A stretch of DNA of 64,000 bases, from contig NZ_KZ319339.1 in assembly GCF_002744735.1 (NCBI RefSeq), positions 744,001-808,000 of the forward strand. Direction: 5' to 3'. The position numbers were made by a program, and so were the translations under genes. The stretch comes from Marinobacter guineae. GTDB lineage: Bacteria; Pseudomonadota; Gammaproteobacteria; Pseudomonadales; Oleiphilaceae. Every line of letters starts with the position of its first letter. Within the stretch, counting starts at the first letter, position 1. Shown piece by piece: positions 52,009 to 60,396 of this stretch. The notes below the pieces were generated by a model, which saw only the letters and a program-made list of their open reading frames with translations, was not told where the DNA came from and searched no databases.

Positions 52009-52518
52009 CTATTGCACGACAAAATTTCTGAATAACACCCGTTTGACGGCGGGCTCACCTTCCTGTTCCAGCACCTGGTTCACGGTCGTCAGCATTCGCT
52101 CGGCCAGGCCCCGGCGCCCCTCGGGCGTCTGCAAGTCCTTGAACTCACTGTTACCAAGAACCATGACCAGCTGGCTGCGGATCAATGGCAAGTGCAGTTG
52201 CGCCGCTGACAGAGCCTGGGGATCAGTCGCTTCCAGCGCCAGATAGACCTGGGCATAACGCTGGCGCCCCTGGGCTTGCACTGTTGTAACCAGAGCCTTG
52301 TCAATCGGCACGTAGGTGCTGGGAACAAAGCTTTCTTCTGCTGCTTCGCCCACTTCCCCATCGTCTCCGCCCAGTCCAGGCAAACCACCACCGAGAAACC
52401 ACAGGGTGCCCACAACAGACAGCACAATCGCCAGAATAACAACCGCCACCAGCATGATGATCAGCTTCAATTTGCCTTTTTTGGCGGGAGCCGTTTCAGA
52501 CGCGTTATTTTCAGCCAT
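52009..52518 (-). CDS. fliL: Flagellar basal-body-associated protein FliL
   Basis: 169 residues with a basic cytoplasmic N-terminus, one membrane helix (LIIMLVAVVILAIVLSVVGTLWFLG) and a periplasmic domain (YVPIDKALVTTVQAQGRQRYAQVYLALE). The C-terminus GEPAVKRVLFRNFVVQ fits FliL. It supports stator function. It opens the fliLMNOPQR-flhB operon behind a sigma-54 type promoter. Confidence 0.94.
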   Translation of the reverse strand: MAENNASETAPAKKGKLKLIIMLVAVVILAIVLSVVGTLWFLGGGLPGLGGDDGEVGEAAEESFVPSTYVPIDKALVTTVQAQGRQRYAQVYLALEATDPQALSAAQLHLPLIRSQLVMVLGNSEFKDLQTPEGRRGLAERMLTTVNQVLEQEGEPAVKRVLFRNFVVQ

Positions 52519-52580
52519 AGTGTTCGCTTTGCCAGAAATTCGTCAGAGGGAGCGTTTTTCCGTGACTTTCTCAGAGTGGA

Positions 52581-52596
52581 TGCAAAGGATGGGCCA
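52581..52596 (-). promoter_or_regulatory. Sigma-54 promoter for fliL
   Basis: The minus strand reads TGGCCCATCCTTTGCA, with GG and GC separated by 10 bp. Transcription would begin near 52570, giving a leader of about 52 nt to fliL. Confidence 0.65.
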
Positions 52597-52601
52597 GAAA
52601 C

Positions 52602-52651
52602 CCCACCCTTCCCGTTCAGAACAGCAGTTTAGCGTTGCCGGGAAGGATGGG
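52602..52651 (-). terminator. Terminator-like stem-loop between fliK and fliL
   Basis: CCCACCCTTCCCG (52602-52614) pairs with CGGGAAGGATGGG (52639-52651): 13 bp with one G-T wobble and a loop of 24 nt. It lies 32 bp after the fliK stop, directly before the fliL promoter. The following T run is poor (GGTTTC), so it is a weak terminator at best. Confidence 0.45.
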
Positions 52652-52683
52652 CAAAAGAGATTGGACGAGAATTTCGGGAGCCG

Positions 52684-53889
52684 TCAGGCGAAGATGTCCA
52701 CTTCACCTTTCCAGCTGAGATCAAGGTTACCTGATTTCAGGCTGTCGTCATCCTGGTCGGTGTCGGCAAATTGCGACGCCGTGGCCGTGCCGGAGGCATG
52801 GCTTTCTTCGGCGCCCTGGTCACCGGCCTGCTGCTGGGGCGAGTCAGAAACATCAAATCCGGCCAGAGACAGGCCTTGCTCTCCCAGCATGTCCCGCAAC
52901 CGGTGGGAATTCAGTTCCAGCTGGTCACGCACCAAAGGGTTGGCAGAGTGAACGGTGATGCTCGCCTGTTCATTCTGAACCCGGACCTTGACCTCCATTG
53001 GCCCCATATCGGGCGGAGTCAGGTGAATTTCCGCCACCGACATGTTCCGGGCGGTCAGCCAACTGAGTTTACCGACCAGTTTGTCGCCCCACTCGGCGTG
53101 GCCAATCGGCACATCAATGGAGGTGGCATAACTTTTCAGTGGGCCCGTCAGTGAGCCTGCCGTCTCTGCAGCCAGTTTTGCGGCGGCATTGGTGCCGCTT
53201 GCCCCCTGCTGCGACACCAGATCAATGGCCGACTGGAAGCGACCGGAGCTCAGCGCTGTCCCCGACTCCGCGTTCCGGCCAAGGTCCGAAAGCGACGCCG
53301 TCTTCATCGCTTCCGTCAGCGTTGCATCCGCCGCAACACCGGCAGGAGTCTTGCCTTGCTGGCCAGGAGCGTTCGACGCCAGGCCGTTGAACAGTCCATT
53401 GCCCGGAGTCAGCTGGCCGGGAACGCCGGCCGACACTCCGGACCCGGTTTTGGGTGCAGCTGCAAACAGGCTGGCCTCGCCCGACCGACCGGATTGCGGA
53501 CTTAGCCAGGCCTGCAACTCGGCAAAGGTGAGCGGGAGTGCGGTAGCGTCCAGATCTGCCCGATCTCCTGCGACCTCGGCCTCAGCGGACTTGGATCCCG
53601 CTTCGTCAGCGGAACCGACGGCCTCTTTATTACCTTTCGTGACGGTGTCTTTGGCGCCGGAGGCATCACTCCGGCCGGCGTCAGAATGGGCTGACTGTGG
53701 CTCATCGGAAGACGTTGCCTTTTCGTTTCGCTCTGCCTTCTGGCGATCCATACGTTTTTGCTCGACCTGAGAGACCGACTCAAAATCGCGTTTTCTTTCA
53801 GCCGTATCGCCACTGCTGGTGGATCTGGAAGAACCAGATTCCTTCTGAATCCCGGGCGTGGGAGTTTGGGGAAGAACCATTTGGGCCAT
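52684..53889 (-). CDS. fliK: Flagellar hook-length control protein FliK
   Basis: 401 residues. The N-terminal two thirds are Ser/Ala/Glu-rich and disordered. The C-terminal domain (about 275-385) is well conserved: LSWLTARNMSVAEIHLTPPDMGPMEVKVRVQ, ITVHSANPLVRDQLELNSHRLRDML. The start has AGAGG upstream. FliK measures hook length and triggers the FlhB switch. It has its own sigma-54 type promoter. Confidence 0.93.
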   Translation of the reverse strand: MAQMVLPQTPTPGIQKESGSSRSTSSGDTAERKRDFESVSQVEQKRMDRQKAERNEKATSSDEPQSAHSDAGRSDASGAKDTVTKGNKEAVGSADEAGSKSAEAEVAGDRADLDATALPLTFAELQAWLSPQSGRSGEASLFAAAPKTGSGVSAGVPGQLTPGNGLFNGLASNAPGQQGKTPAGVAADATLTEAMKTASLSDLGRNAESGTALSSGRFQSAIDLVSQQGASGTNAAAKLAAETAGSLTGPLKSYATSIDVPIGHAEWGDKLVGKLSWLTARNMSVAEIHLTPPDMGPMEVKVRVQNEQASITVHSANPLVRDQLELNSHRLRDMLGEQGLSLAGFDVSDSPQQQAGDQGAEESHASGTATASQFADTDQDDDSLKSGNLDLSWKGEVDIFA

Positions 53890-53982
53890 GGCAACCTCTT
53901 GCCGCTTTTGTCACGTTGGCGCCCTCACCTTGCCGGACTCTGGCCGATGCAGGGGCGATTTATCCACTATTACAAAAGGCTA

Positions 53983-53998
53983 AGCAAATGCGGTGCCA
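53983..53998 (-). promoter_or_regulatory. Sigma-54 promoter for fliK
   Basis: The minus strand reads TGGCACCGCATTTGCT, a nearly ideal -24/-12 pair with the required 10-bp GG-GC spacing. The start would be near 53973, 84 bp before fliK. It is the best sigma-54 match in the window. Confidence 0.78.
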
Positions 53999-54044
53999 GA
54001 GCACTCTCGCTCTATAAAGCCGGGCTTGATTAAGTGGGCACCAA

Positions 54045-54392
54045 TTAACGTACAAGCAAACCCTGCAGCCGTTCGGCTACCTGATGAAATTCCGCGTCAA
54101 TGGCATCCAGCAATGCCGGAGCTTCTTTCAGACGAGAGTCTTTTCCGGCCTTCTCGGCATTCAGGCTCAGCTCACCGAGCCGGGGAGCGCCGATATTGAT
54201 ACAACTGCCCTTGAAGCTGTGGGCTGTTTTGGTGAAGGCATCGCTGTCATTTTCCTCCAGCGCTTCACGCAAACTCCGGATCCTGTCCCGGGAGTCCGCA
54301 AGATAGGTCTGTATCAGAACTTCAAATTCATCTTCCATGACGTCCTGAAGCTCAGCCAGTGCTTCCTCGTCAAGGTGTGGTTTATCACTCAT
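54045..54392 (-). CDS. hptB: HptB-like histidine phosphotransfer protein
   Basis: 115 residues from ATG 54392, preceded by AGGGGGTTGGTC. It is a single Hpt domain with the phosphorylated His58 in KTAHSFKGSCINIGA. No kinase domain is attached. It follows an HsbR-like regulator and an HsbA-like STAS protein in the order of the P. aeruginosa HptB pathway, which links hybrid kinases to motility and biofilm control. The 30-bp upstream extension of the frame was rejected. Confidence 0.85.
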   Translation of the reverse strand: MSDKPHLDEEALAELQDVMEDEFEVLIQTYLADSRDRIRSLREALEENDSDAFTKTAHSFKGSCINIGAPRLGELSLNAEKAGKDSRLKEAPALLDAIDAEFHQVAERLQGLLVR

Positions 54393-54422
54393 GACCAACC
54401 CCCTGGTGCGTTTTGATGACAT

Positions 54423-56186
54423 TTAACGGGCCACATCTCCCTGATTTACTGCGGCGCCGCTGAAGTGCCAGTCATAGACAATTTCAACATGATTACCCTG
54501 CTCATGAAACCTGACGGATTCAGAGAGGCGTTTCAACAATTGAAGGCCCCGCCCGGCATATCGTTTACTGCCCTCCGGGGGAGCTCCGGATGTGGCACTC
54601 GGATGGTTTCGGAAATCAAACCCTCGCCCGCTGTCCTCACATACGACACGCAGGCGGCCCCCATCCGGTTTCAGAGAATGATGAAGGGTGAAACGAATGT
54701 AATGACCCTCGACATAACCCAGACGCCGCTTACGCTCCAGATAGTAACGGCCAAACCCTTCCGGTGAGTGCTTCCACTCCGACGGCAGTTCCAGCACCCC
54801 ATGTTCGAGGGCATTATTATAGAGCTCCGCCAGCAGCGTATAGATCTCGCCGCTTCTCCGTCGAAGACCAGGAACCTCCATGCAGATATGCAGAAGCAGC
54901 GGCAGCGGACTGAACTCCCCGAGAGTCTGCTCCCGGATCTCGTAGCTGCAACGCCACTCCGCCGGACCGGCAAGCGCGGAAGGCGCCGTCCGGTCCGGCA
55001 AAGGGGAAAAGCCTGCCTGGGCGCTCATTTCCAGACAACAAAGTGTCAGGTCGTCGCCATCTTTGAAGCCACCGGTAAACCGGTGCACCGCTGACATCAT
55101 GGTATCAAACGGGTGCTCACTGTGATCGAGATGCGCCAGAGCATCAATCACACCCTGCTCGCCAAAAACGTTTCCGGCCCTGTCCGCGGATTCCAGGAAT
55201 CCGTCGGTCATCATCATCAGACGATCGCCCGGGCCGGCACCAAGCCTCTCGAATTCCGCATTGAACTGATCCGGCGCAAGGATACCGAGGGGCAGGTGCT
55301 GCGACGGCAGCGCCTGCCGGTCGCCCGAGGAGCGGATCAGCCAGCCGTCCGGCAAACCGCCGTTCCAGACCTGAACCTGATTGAGCTTGAAATCCGCCTC
55401 AATCATGGCACCGCAACAGAACATGCCGGTGGGAAGAATACGCGTGAGTTTCTGGTTGATTTCCCGCAACACATCCTGGCCGTTAAAGCCTTTGCTGGCC
55501 ATGCCGTAAAAGATTTCTGCAACAGGCATGGCGCCAATGGCTGCCGGCAACCCATGGCCGGTAAAGTCACCCATGAAAATGAGCATACCGCCGGCCGGTC
55601 TGGGAGACGCAAACAACACGTCGCCATTAAAAATGGATTGCGGCGACGCATGGTAGCGAATGTTGCTTGCGTCCAGGCAACCCGAGTGAGCAACGTTATC
55701 AAACACCCGCTTGGCAATTTCCTGCTCTTCAGTCAGTTGCCTGTTCCGCTCCCGGATCAGATCCCGCTGGTCAGACAGGGTCTGGTGCATCAGCCGCATC
55801 CGGTTGAACGCGTTGATCTTCGCTTCGATGATGGTGCGGTTGTAGGGTTTTCCGAGAAAGTCATCGCCGCCGGCCTCCAGGCACCGGGCCAGCGCCCCGG
55901 CCTCGGACAGGGACGTCAGGAAGATCAGCGGAACCAGCCGTTCGCCGGCCAGGGACTTGATCTGCCGGGCCGCTTCCATGCCATCCATCACCGGCATCAA
56001 TGCATCCAGCAGAACAAGATCCGGCATTTCCTGTTGGAAAAGGGAAACAGCATCTAGGCCATTCGAAGCATCCAGTACTTCGTGGCCCAGACGCTTTAAA
56101 AGGGTTTTAAGGATGAGGCGATCGCTGTCCGAATCATCGGCGATAAGAATTCTGAGTGGGCTTTGTTCCGCAACGGCATCATCCAT
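54423..56186 (-). CDS. hsbR: HsbR-like response regulator with PP2C phosphatase and anti-sigma kinase domains
   Basis: 587 residues. The receiver domain (about 10-130) has Asp17, Asp18 and phosphoacceptor Asp61 (LVLLDALMPVMDG). A coiled-coil linker leads to a SpoIIE/PP2C domain (about 165-390; GGMLIFMGDFTGHGLPAAIGAMP, DRLMMMTDGFLESAD). The C-terminus is an HATPase of the RsbW/SpoIIAB type (LLAELYNNALEHGVLELP, CEDSGRGFDF). In P. aeruginosa, HsbR kinase and phosphatase activities act on HsbA. The gene lies between hptB and hsbA, as there. Confidence 0.9.
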   Translation of the reverse strand: MDDAVAEQSPLRILIADDSDSDRLILKTLLKRLGHEVLDASNGLDAVSLFQQEMPDLVLLDALMPVMDGMEAARQIKSLAGERLVPLIFLTSLSEAGALARCLEAGGDDFLGKPYNRTIIEAKINAFNRMRLMHQTLSDQRDLIRERNRQLTEEQEIAKRVFDNVAHSGCLDASNIRYHASPQSIFNGDVLFASPRPAGGMLIFMGDFTGHGLPAAIGAMPVAEIFYGMASKGFNGQDVLREINQKLTRILPTGMFCCGAMIEADFKLNQVQVWNGGLPDGWLIRSSGDRQALPSQHLPLGILAPDQFNAEFERLGAGPGDRLMMMTDGFLESADRAGNVFGEQGVIDALAHLDHSEHPFDTMMSAVHRFTGGFKDGDDLTLCCLEMSAQAGFSPLPDRTAPSALAGPAEWRCSYEIREQTLGEFSPLPLLLHICMEVPGLRRRSGEIYTLLAELYNNALEHGVLELPSEWKHSPEGFGRYYLERKRRLGYVEGHYIRFTLHHSLKPDGGRLRVVCEDSGRGFDFRNHPSATSGAPPEGSKRYAGRGLQLLKRLSESVRFHEQGNHVEIVYDWHFSGAAVNQGDVAR

Positions 56187-56210
56187 GAGAGCTCCGGCAG
56201 TTCGCAGGCA

Positions 56211-56516
56211 TCAGCGAATATTGAACAGTTGCTCGAAATTGGAGATGGAGAGGATTCGTCGGACGTCGTTATTGCAGTTCTCAATCACAATGCGGGCGCT
56301 GTCGCCGCCGGCATAATCCCTGAGCAACAACAACATGCCCAGCGCCGAGCTATCCAGGTAGGTTGTATCCGACAGGTCAACGACATAACCCCGGATGTCC
56401 GGATCGCCATGCTCGTAAGCGTCCCGGAACGCCTGGTGGGTGCTGAAGTCAAAGCGCCCTTCAATCCTGATAACAAGTGTCTTACCGTCATCATCGCGGC
56501 GCGTCTGAATCGGCAT
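56211..56516 (-). CDS. hsbA: HsbA-like STAS anti-sigma factor antagonist
   Basis: 101 residues from ATG 56516, preceded by GGAGGTTTTCGA. It is a single STAS domain: VIRIEGRFDFSTHQAFRDAY, then YVVDLSDTTYLDSSALGMLL. Ser56 is in the place of the phosphorylated serine. By analogy it toggles between partners such as FlgM or a diguanylate cyclase, under HsbR control. It is upstream of hsbR and follows fliJ by 122 bp. Confidence 0.88.
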   Translation of the reverse strand: MPIQTRRDDDGKTLVIRIEGRFDFSTHQAFRDAYEHGDPDIRGYVVDLSDTTYLDSSALGMLLLLRDYAGGDSARIVIENCNNDVRRILSISNFEQLFNIR

Positions 56517-56638
56517 TCGAAAACCTCCAAAGGCGTCAATAGCAGCATTCAACCGGGCCCACCCTCCGGCTCTTCATGGGTTAAGGATAGCTGAGTGACC
56601 TGAAAATGCATCCGCATTCGCGTGATGCAGGACAAAAT

Positions 56639-57082
56639 TCAGCGCTGCCGCCGGTTAAAGGCCCGGCCTGCCGCCTCATCCGAGAGTTTCTGTTCACGAA
56701 GGTCCTGCTCTCTGCGTTCCTGTTGCCGGCAGGTGTCGACGTACTTTTCCATGCCACGGCGCCGCTCCCAGGCTTGCTGCCATTCCTGCTTGCGCACCTC
56801 GAACACTTTCTCCGCCTGATCCAGCTGCGTCTGCTGCTGCCGGATCACCTGGTCGAGCTGAGCAATGAAAGCCTGCCAGGCCTGCAGACGGGTCACCTGC
56901 ACCACCCCTTGCTGGCTATTCCGGATCTGCTGGCGATATTCCTGTTGATAGCGGTTCAGGTTATCCACCTGTTCACGCTGCTGGTCAACCAGTTTACGGG
57001 CTTCGCCCATTCGCTCCAGGGCTTCGCGTTCTTTGCGCTCCTCAAGGGCGAGAACCACTGCCAGTCGCTGTGATCTCAGCAT
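56639..57082 (-). CDS. fliJ: Flagellar export chaperone FliJ
   Basis: 147 residues, almost wholly alpha-helical coiled coil, rich in Gln, Glu and Arg (for example VDNLNRYQQEYRQQIRNSQ). The length and place directly after fliI are those of FliJ, which joins the FliH-FliI ATPase to FlhA. It overlaps the fliI stop by 1 bp. Confidence 0.92.
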   Translation of the reverse strand: MLRSQRLAVVLALEERKEREALERMGEARKLVDQQREQVDNLNRYQQEYRQQIRNSQQGVVQVTRLQAWQAFIAQLDQVIRQQQTQLDQAEKVFEVRKQEWQQAWERRRGMEKYVDTCRQQERREQDLREQKLSDEAAGRAFNRRQR

Positions 57083-58473
57083 CAGCCATCACCTGCGCCG
57101 CTGCCGGGGTTCGGCACGGCAGATTTGCGCCGCTCGGGAGATCGGCGCTCAGGCACAACCGCCAGCAGCTGTTCGATACTGTCTTTCAGCGGCGCCCTCT
57201 CATTCAGCCCCTGTTGCAGAAACTGGCGCATATTGCCGATGTGGGTGATAGCGAAATCGGTTTCCGGATCGGAACCTTTGACATAGGCACCAACGGATAT
57301 AAGGTCCCTGGCCTGCTGATAACGGGAATACACCTGCTTGAACCGCTGGGCCCGGGCAAAATGTTCGGTATCGGTGACCTGGGGCATCACCCGGCTGATG
57401 GAAGCTTCCACATCGATTGCCGGGTAATGCCCCTCTTCCGCCAGCCGGCGGGACAACACGATATGGCCATCGAGAATTGCACGGGCGGCATCGGCGATCG
57501 GATCCTGCTGGTCGTCGCCTTCGGTCAGCACGGTGTAGAACGCGGTGATGGACCCACCACCCGGGCGGCCATTGCCGGTTCGTTCCACCAGCTGGGGTAA
57601 TTTGGCAAACACGGATGGGGGGTAACCCTTGGTCGCAGGGGGCTCTCCAACAGCCAGGGCAATCTCCCGCTGGGCCTGGGCATAACGGGTCAGGGAATCC
57701 ATCAGCAGCAGCACGCGTTTGCCCTGATCCCGGTAATACTCGGCAATTCGCGTTGTCAGCATGGCCGCGCGCAGGCGCATCAGCGGTGAATCGTCCGCCG
57801 GTGAGGCCACCACCACAGAGCGTGAAAGTCCTTCCTCGCCAAGGATGTCCTCGATGAATTCCTTGACCTCACGGCCCCGCTCGCCAATCAAGCCGACCAC
57901 GGTGATATCGGCGTCGGTGAATCGGGTCATCATGCCCAGCAACATACTCTTGCCTACGCCACTGCCGGCAAACAGACCCAGGCGCTGGCCCTGACCAACG
58001 GTCATCAAGGCATTGATGGCGCGAATGCCGACATCCATGGACTGGCGCACCGGCGCACGGTTCAGGGGGTTGATGATATCGCCGCTCAGGGGCACCCGGG
58101 CTTCCGCCTGTAAGGGACCTTTTCCGTCAAGGGGCTCACCACTGCCATCGACCACCCGGCCCAGCAGCTGGGGACCCACCGGTACGCGGCTTGCCGCCGA
58201 CAGGGGCACCACCCTTGCCCCCGGCTTGAGGCCTTCGATGGCGGTGAGGGGCATCAGGTAAACCCTGTCGTCCTCAAAACCCACGACTTCGGCTTCAACA
58301 TTGCCGGTGCCCTGGCCAAAGATCACGCACCGGTCACCCACCACCATGGGACAGCCAACGCACTCGAGGGTCAAACCGACCATGCGGGTCAGCCGACCGG
58401 ATAACTCGGGTTCGGGCTCACTGCCCAGAAAGCCCTTGAAGCGGTTCAGACGGTCAGCGAGGCTCGAGGTCAT
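57082..58473 (-). CDS. fliI: Flagellar export ATPase FliI
   Basis: 463 residues from ATG 58473, preceded by GAGGGTGACGGCG. The F1-ATPase-like core has Walker A AGSGVGKS at about 169-176, [13 protein letters not shown], and [21 protein letters not shown] as Walker B. The start at 58545 given by the longest frame is rejected because those extra residues overlap fliH and are Arg-rich. FliI powers export with FliH and FliJ. Confidence 0.96.
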   Translation of the reverse strand: MTSSLADRLNRFKGFLGSEPEPELSGRLTRMVGLTLECVGCPMVVGDRCVIFGQGTGNVEAEVVGFEDDRVYLMPLTAIEGLKPGARVVPLSAASRVPVGPQLLGRVVDGSGEPLDGKGPLQAEARVPLSGDIINPLNRAPVRQSMDVGIRAINALMTVGQGQRLGLFAGSGVGKSMLLGMMTRFTDADITVVGLIGERGREVKEFIEDILGEEGLSRSVVVASPADDSPLMRLRAAMLTTRIAEYYRDQGKRVLLLMDSLTRYAQAQREIALAVGEPPATKGYPPSVFAKLPQLVERTGNGRPGGGSITAFYTVLTEGDDQQDPIADAARAILDGHIVLSRRLAEEGHYPAIDVEASISRVMPQVTDTEHFARAQRFKQVYSRYQQARDLISVGAYVKGSDPETDFAITHIGNMRQFLQQGLNERAPLKDSIEQLLAVVPERRSPERRKSAVPNPGSGAGDG

Positions 58474-59347
58474 CGCCGTCACCCTCATTCTGATCCGGCT
58501 TCGGGTCTTCCCCGGAATCCTCCGGCTCCTGCGAATCCAGGACATCGCGATGGAAACCGGTCAGATCCTCCATCAGCGAATCCAGCTCTTCGGTTTCTCC
58601 GCTCCCACTCTCGCTCATCTGCTGGTCCAGCATGCTCTGAACGGCTCGCTGGAAGCGCTTCTCCACGGTAAAATCAACCAGGCTGTGCCGGGTTTCGACC
58701 GTGCAACCACCAGGCAGTATATTGTCATCTTCAATCACTGATGCGGACGTTTCGAGGCGTGCAGCAACCTCCCGGACCGTTTCGCAATCCTCCGGATGAA
58801 TATGGATGCGGATGTTTTCTGCCGTGGAAGGTAGAGCCTCCAGTGCCCGACGAACAACCTGCCTGATCTGTGAGGAGTCGATGGTAAGTTCCCGGTAGAC
58901 CACCGCTCGGGCCAGCACCGTGGTGACATTAACCAGGGCCGTTTCCAGTTCGTCCTCGTGCCGTCGAATGGGCAGCAGCAGCTCGCCCAGCAGATGCTCA
59001 AGCCGGTCAAGTTTGGTATCAATTTCCTTGCGGGTATCGTCGTAGCCCTGGCTCGTGCCCTGCTCCCGGCCTTCCGTCAGACCGGTTTCGAGGCCTTCCT
59101 GATGGCCCTGTGAACGTCCTTCCGTGAGCCCGGCCTGATAACCCTGCTCCCGACCTTCGTTGTAGCCATCTTCCCGCGCGGCCTGGCGGATTTCGTCAAT
59201 ATCCGCCGCCGTCAGAGGTTTGACGTCCCTCTCCTCTTCCCGGGCCACTTCGTTGCCGCTCGCGTCCAGCAAGGGCAGCTCCCAGCGCTCATAGGCTGTC
59301 AGCTGCTCTTTCGGAATCCGGTTGAGGTCGCGGGTGGGATCTTTCAT
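58454..59347 (-). CDS. fliH: Flagellar assembly protein FliH
   Basis: 297 residues from ATG 59347, which overlaps the fliG stop (TGATG). An acidic N-terminus is followed by a run of GxxxG-like repeats at about residues 60-102 ([18 protein letters not shown] and similar), the mark of FliH. A helical stretch and the V-ATPase-E-like C-terminal domain that binds FliI ([20 protein letters not shown]) follow. The tail of about 50 residues is very acidic. Confidence 0.94.
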   Translation of the reverse strand: MKDPTRDLNRIPKEQLTAYERWELPLLDASGNEVAREEERDVKPLTAADIDEIRQAAREDGYNEGREQGYQAGLTEGRSQGHQEGLETGLTEGREQGTSQGYDDTRKEIDTKLDRLEHLLGELLLPIRRHEDELETALVNVTTVLARAVVYRELTIDSSQIRQVVRRALEALPSTAENIRIHIHPEDCETVREVAARLETSASVIEDDNILPGGCTVETRHSLVDFTVEKRFQRAVQSMLDQQMSESGSGETEELDSLMEDLTGFHRDVLDSQEPEDSGEDPKPDQNEGDGDDLEPR

Positions 59348-60396
59348 CACATCATTTCTTCGCCAGCACCGCCGAGGGAGATTTCACCGGCCTCAGCCAT
59401 ACGGCGTGCGATGGTAATAATGTCTTTCTGTGCGGATTCAACTTCGCTGACCTTGACTGGCCCTTTGGCTTCCAGATCATCCTGAAGCAGTTCCGCAGCA
59501 CGTTTGGACATGTTCTTGAAGATCTTTTCCTGCACCTGGTCGTCGGCACCCTTGAGGGCCACCACCAAAACCTCCGAGGACACTTCCCGCAGCAGCGCCT
59601 GGATACCGCGATCGTCGACCTCCTTGAGGTTATCGAACACAAACATAAGGTCTTCGATGGTGCTGGCAAGATCCGGATCCATATCCTTGATGGAATCCAT
59701 CAGGTTGCCTTCAATGCTTCGGTCCATAAAGTTCATGATGTCCGCCGCCCGCTTCACGCCGCCGATCCGGCTGGTCTGGGAAGCGGCGCCACCGGAGAAC
59801 TGTTTCTCAAGAATATCATTCAGTTCCTGCAGGGCCTGGGGCTGGATGCTCTCCAGCGATGCCACCCGCATCATCACATCAAGGCGGACTTTTTCATCGA
59901 GGGTGCCAAGAATCTCTGCGGCCTGGTCCGGATCCAGGTATGAGATAACAATGGCCTGGATCTGGGGATGCTCGTAACGAATGATGTCACCCACGGCCCG
60001 GGGTTCCATCCATTTGAGGGTATCCAGCCCGGTGGTGTTGCCGCCAATCAGAATACGGTCAATCAGGCTGGCGGCTTTATCGTCGCCCAGGGCCTGGGTC
60101 AGCATCGCCCGGATGTAATCGTCATTACCCACACCCAGACCGGTCTGGCCGCCCACGGCATCAACAAACTGGTTCAGCACAAAGGTTACGTCGTCTTTGC
60201 TGACGTCTTTCATCTGCGCCATGGCAACGCCTACACGCTGAACCTCTTTTGGCCCCATGTGTTTCAGAACCTCAGCGGCATCAGCCTCGCCCAGGGACAT
60301 CAGCAGGATAGCTGCCTGCTCAACCCTCGGAATCTTCCGCTGGGGTTTCTGCGGTGCGTTGGTACCCTGCAGGTTGGCTTGTTCAGTCATCGACAT
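59347..60396 (-). CDS. fliG: Flagellar motor switch protein FliG
   Basis: 349 residues in three armadillo-like domains. RVEQAAILLMSLGEADAAEVLKHMGPKEVQ opens the N domain, YEHPQIQAIVISYLDPDQAAEIL the middle, and MFVFDNLKEVDDRGIQALLREVS the C domain with the torque-helix charges. An ATG two codons further in is equally possible. The start overlaps fliF by 14 bp. Confidence 0.97.
   Translation of the reverse strand: MSMTEQANLQGTNAPQKPQRKIPRVEQAAILLMSLGEADAAEVLKHMGPKEVQRVGVAMAQMKDVSKDDVTFVLNQFVDAVGGQTGLGVGNDDYIRAMLTQALGDDKAASLIDRILIGGNTTGLDTLKWMEPRAVGDIIRYEHPQIQAIVISYLDPDQAAEILGTLDEKVRLDVMMRVASLESIQPQALQELNDILEKQFSGGAASQTSRIGGVKRAADIMNFMDRSIEGNLMDSIKDMDPDLASTIEDLMFVFDNLKEVDDRGIQALLREVSSEVLVVALKGADDQVQEKIFKNMSKRAAELLQDDLEAKGPVKVSEVESAQKDIITIARRMAEAGEISLGGAGEEMM

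Noticed and set aside
56600..56640. Hairpin AATGC-ATCC-GCATT between hsbA and fliJ, reminiscent of the core of the hairpin family
   Set aside because: The flanks pair over only about 4 bp and the leading CGCT and trailing CGCTTG motifs are absent. It may be a relic but cannot be assigned.
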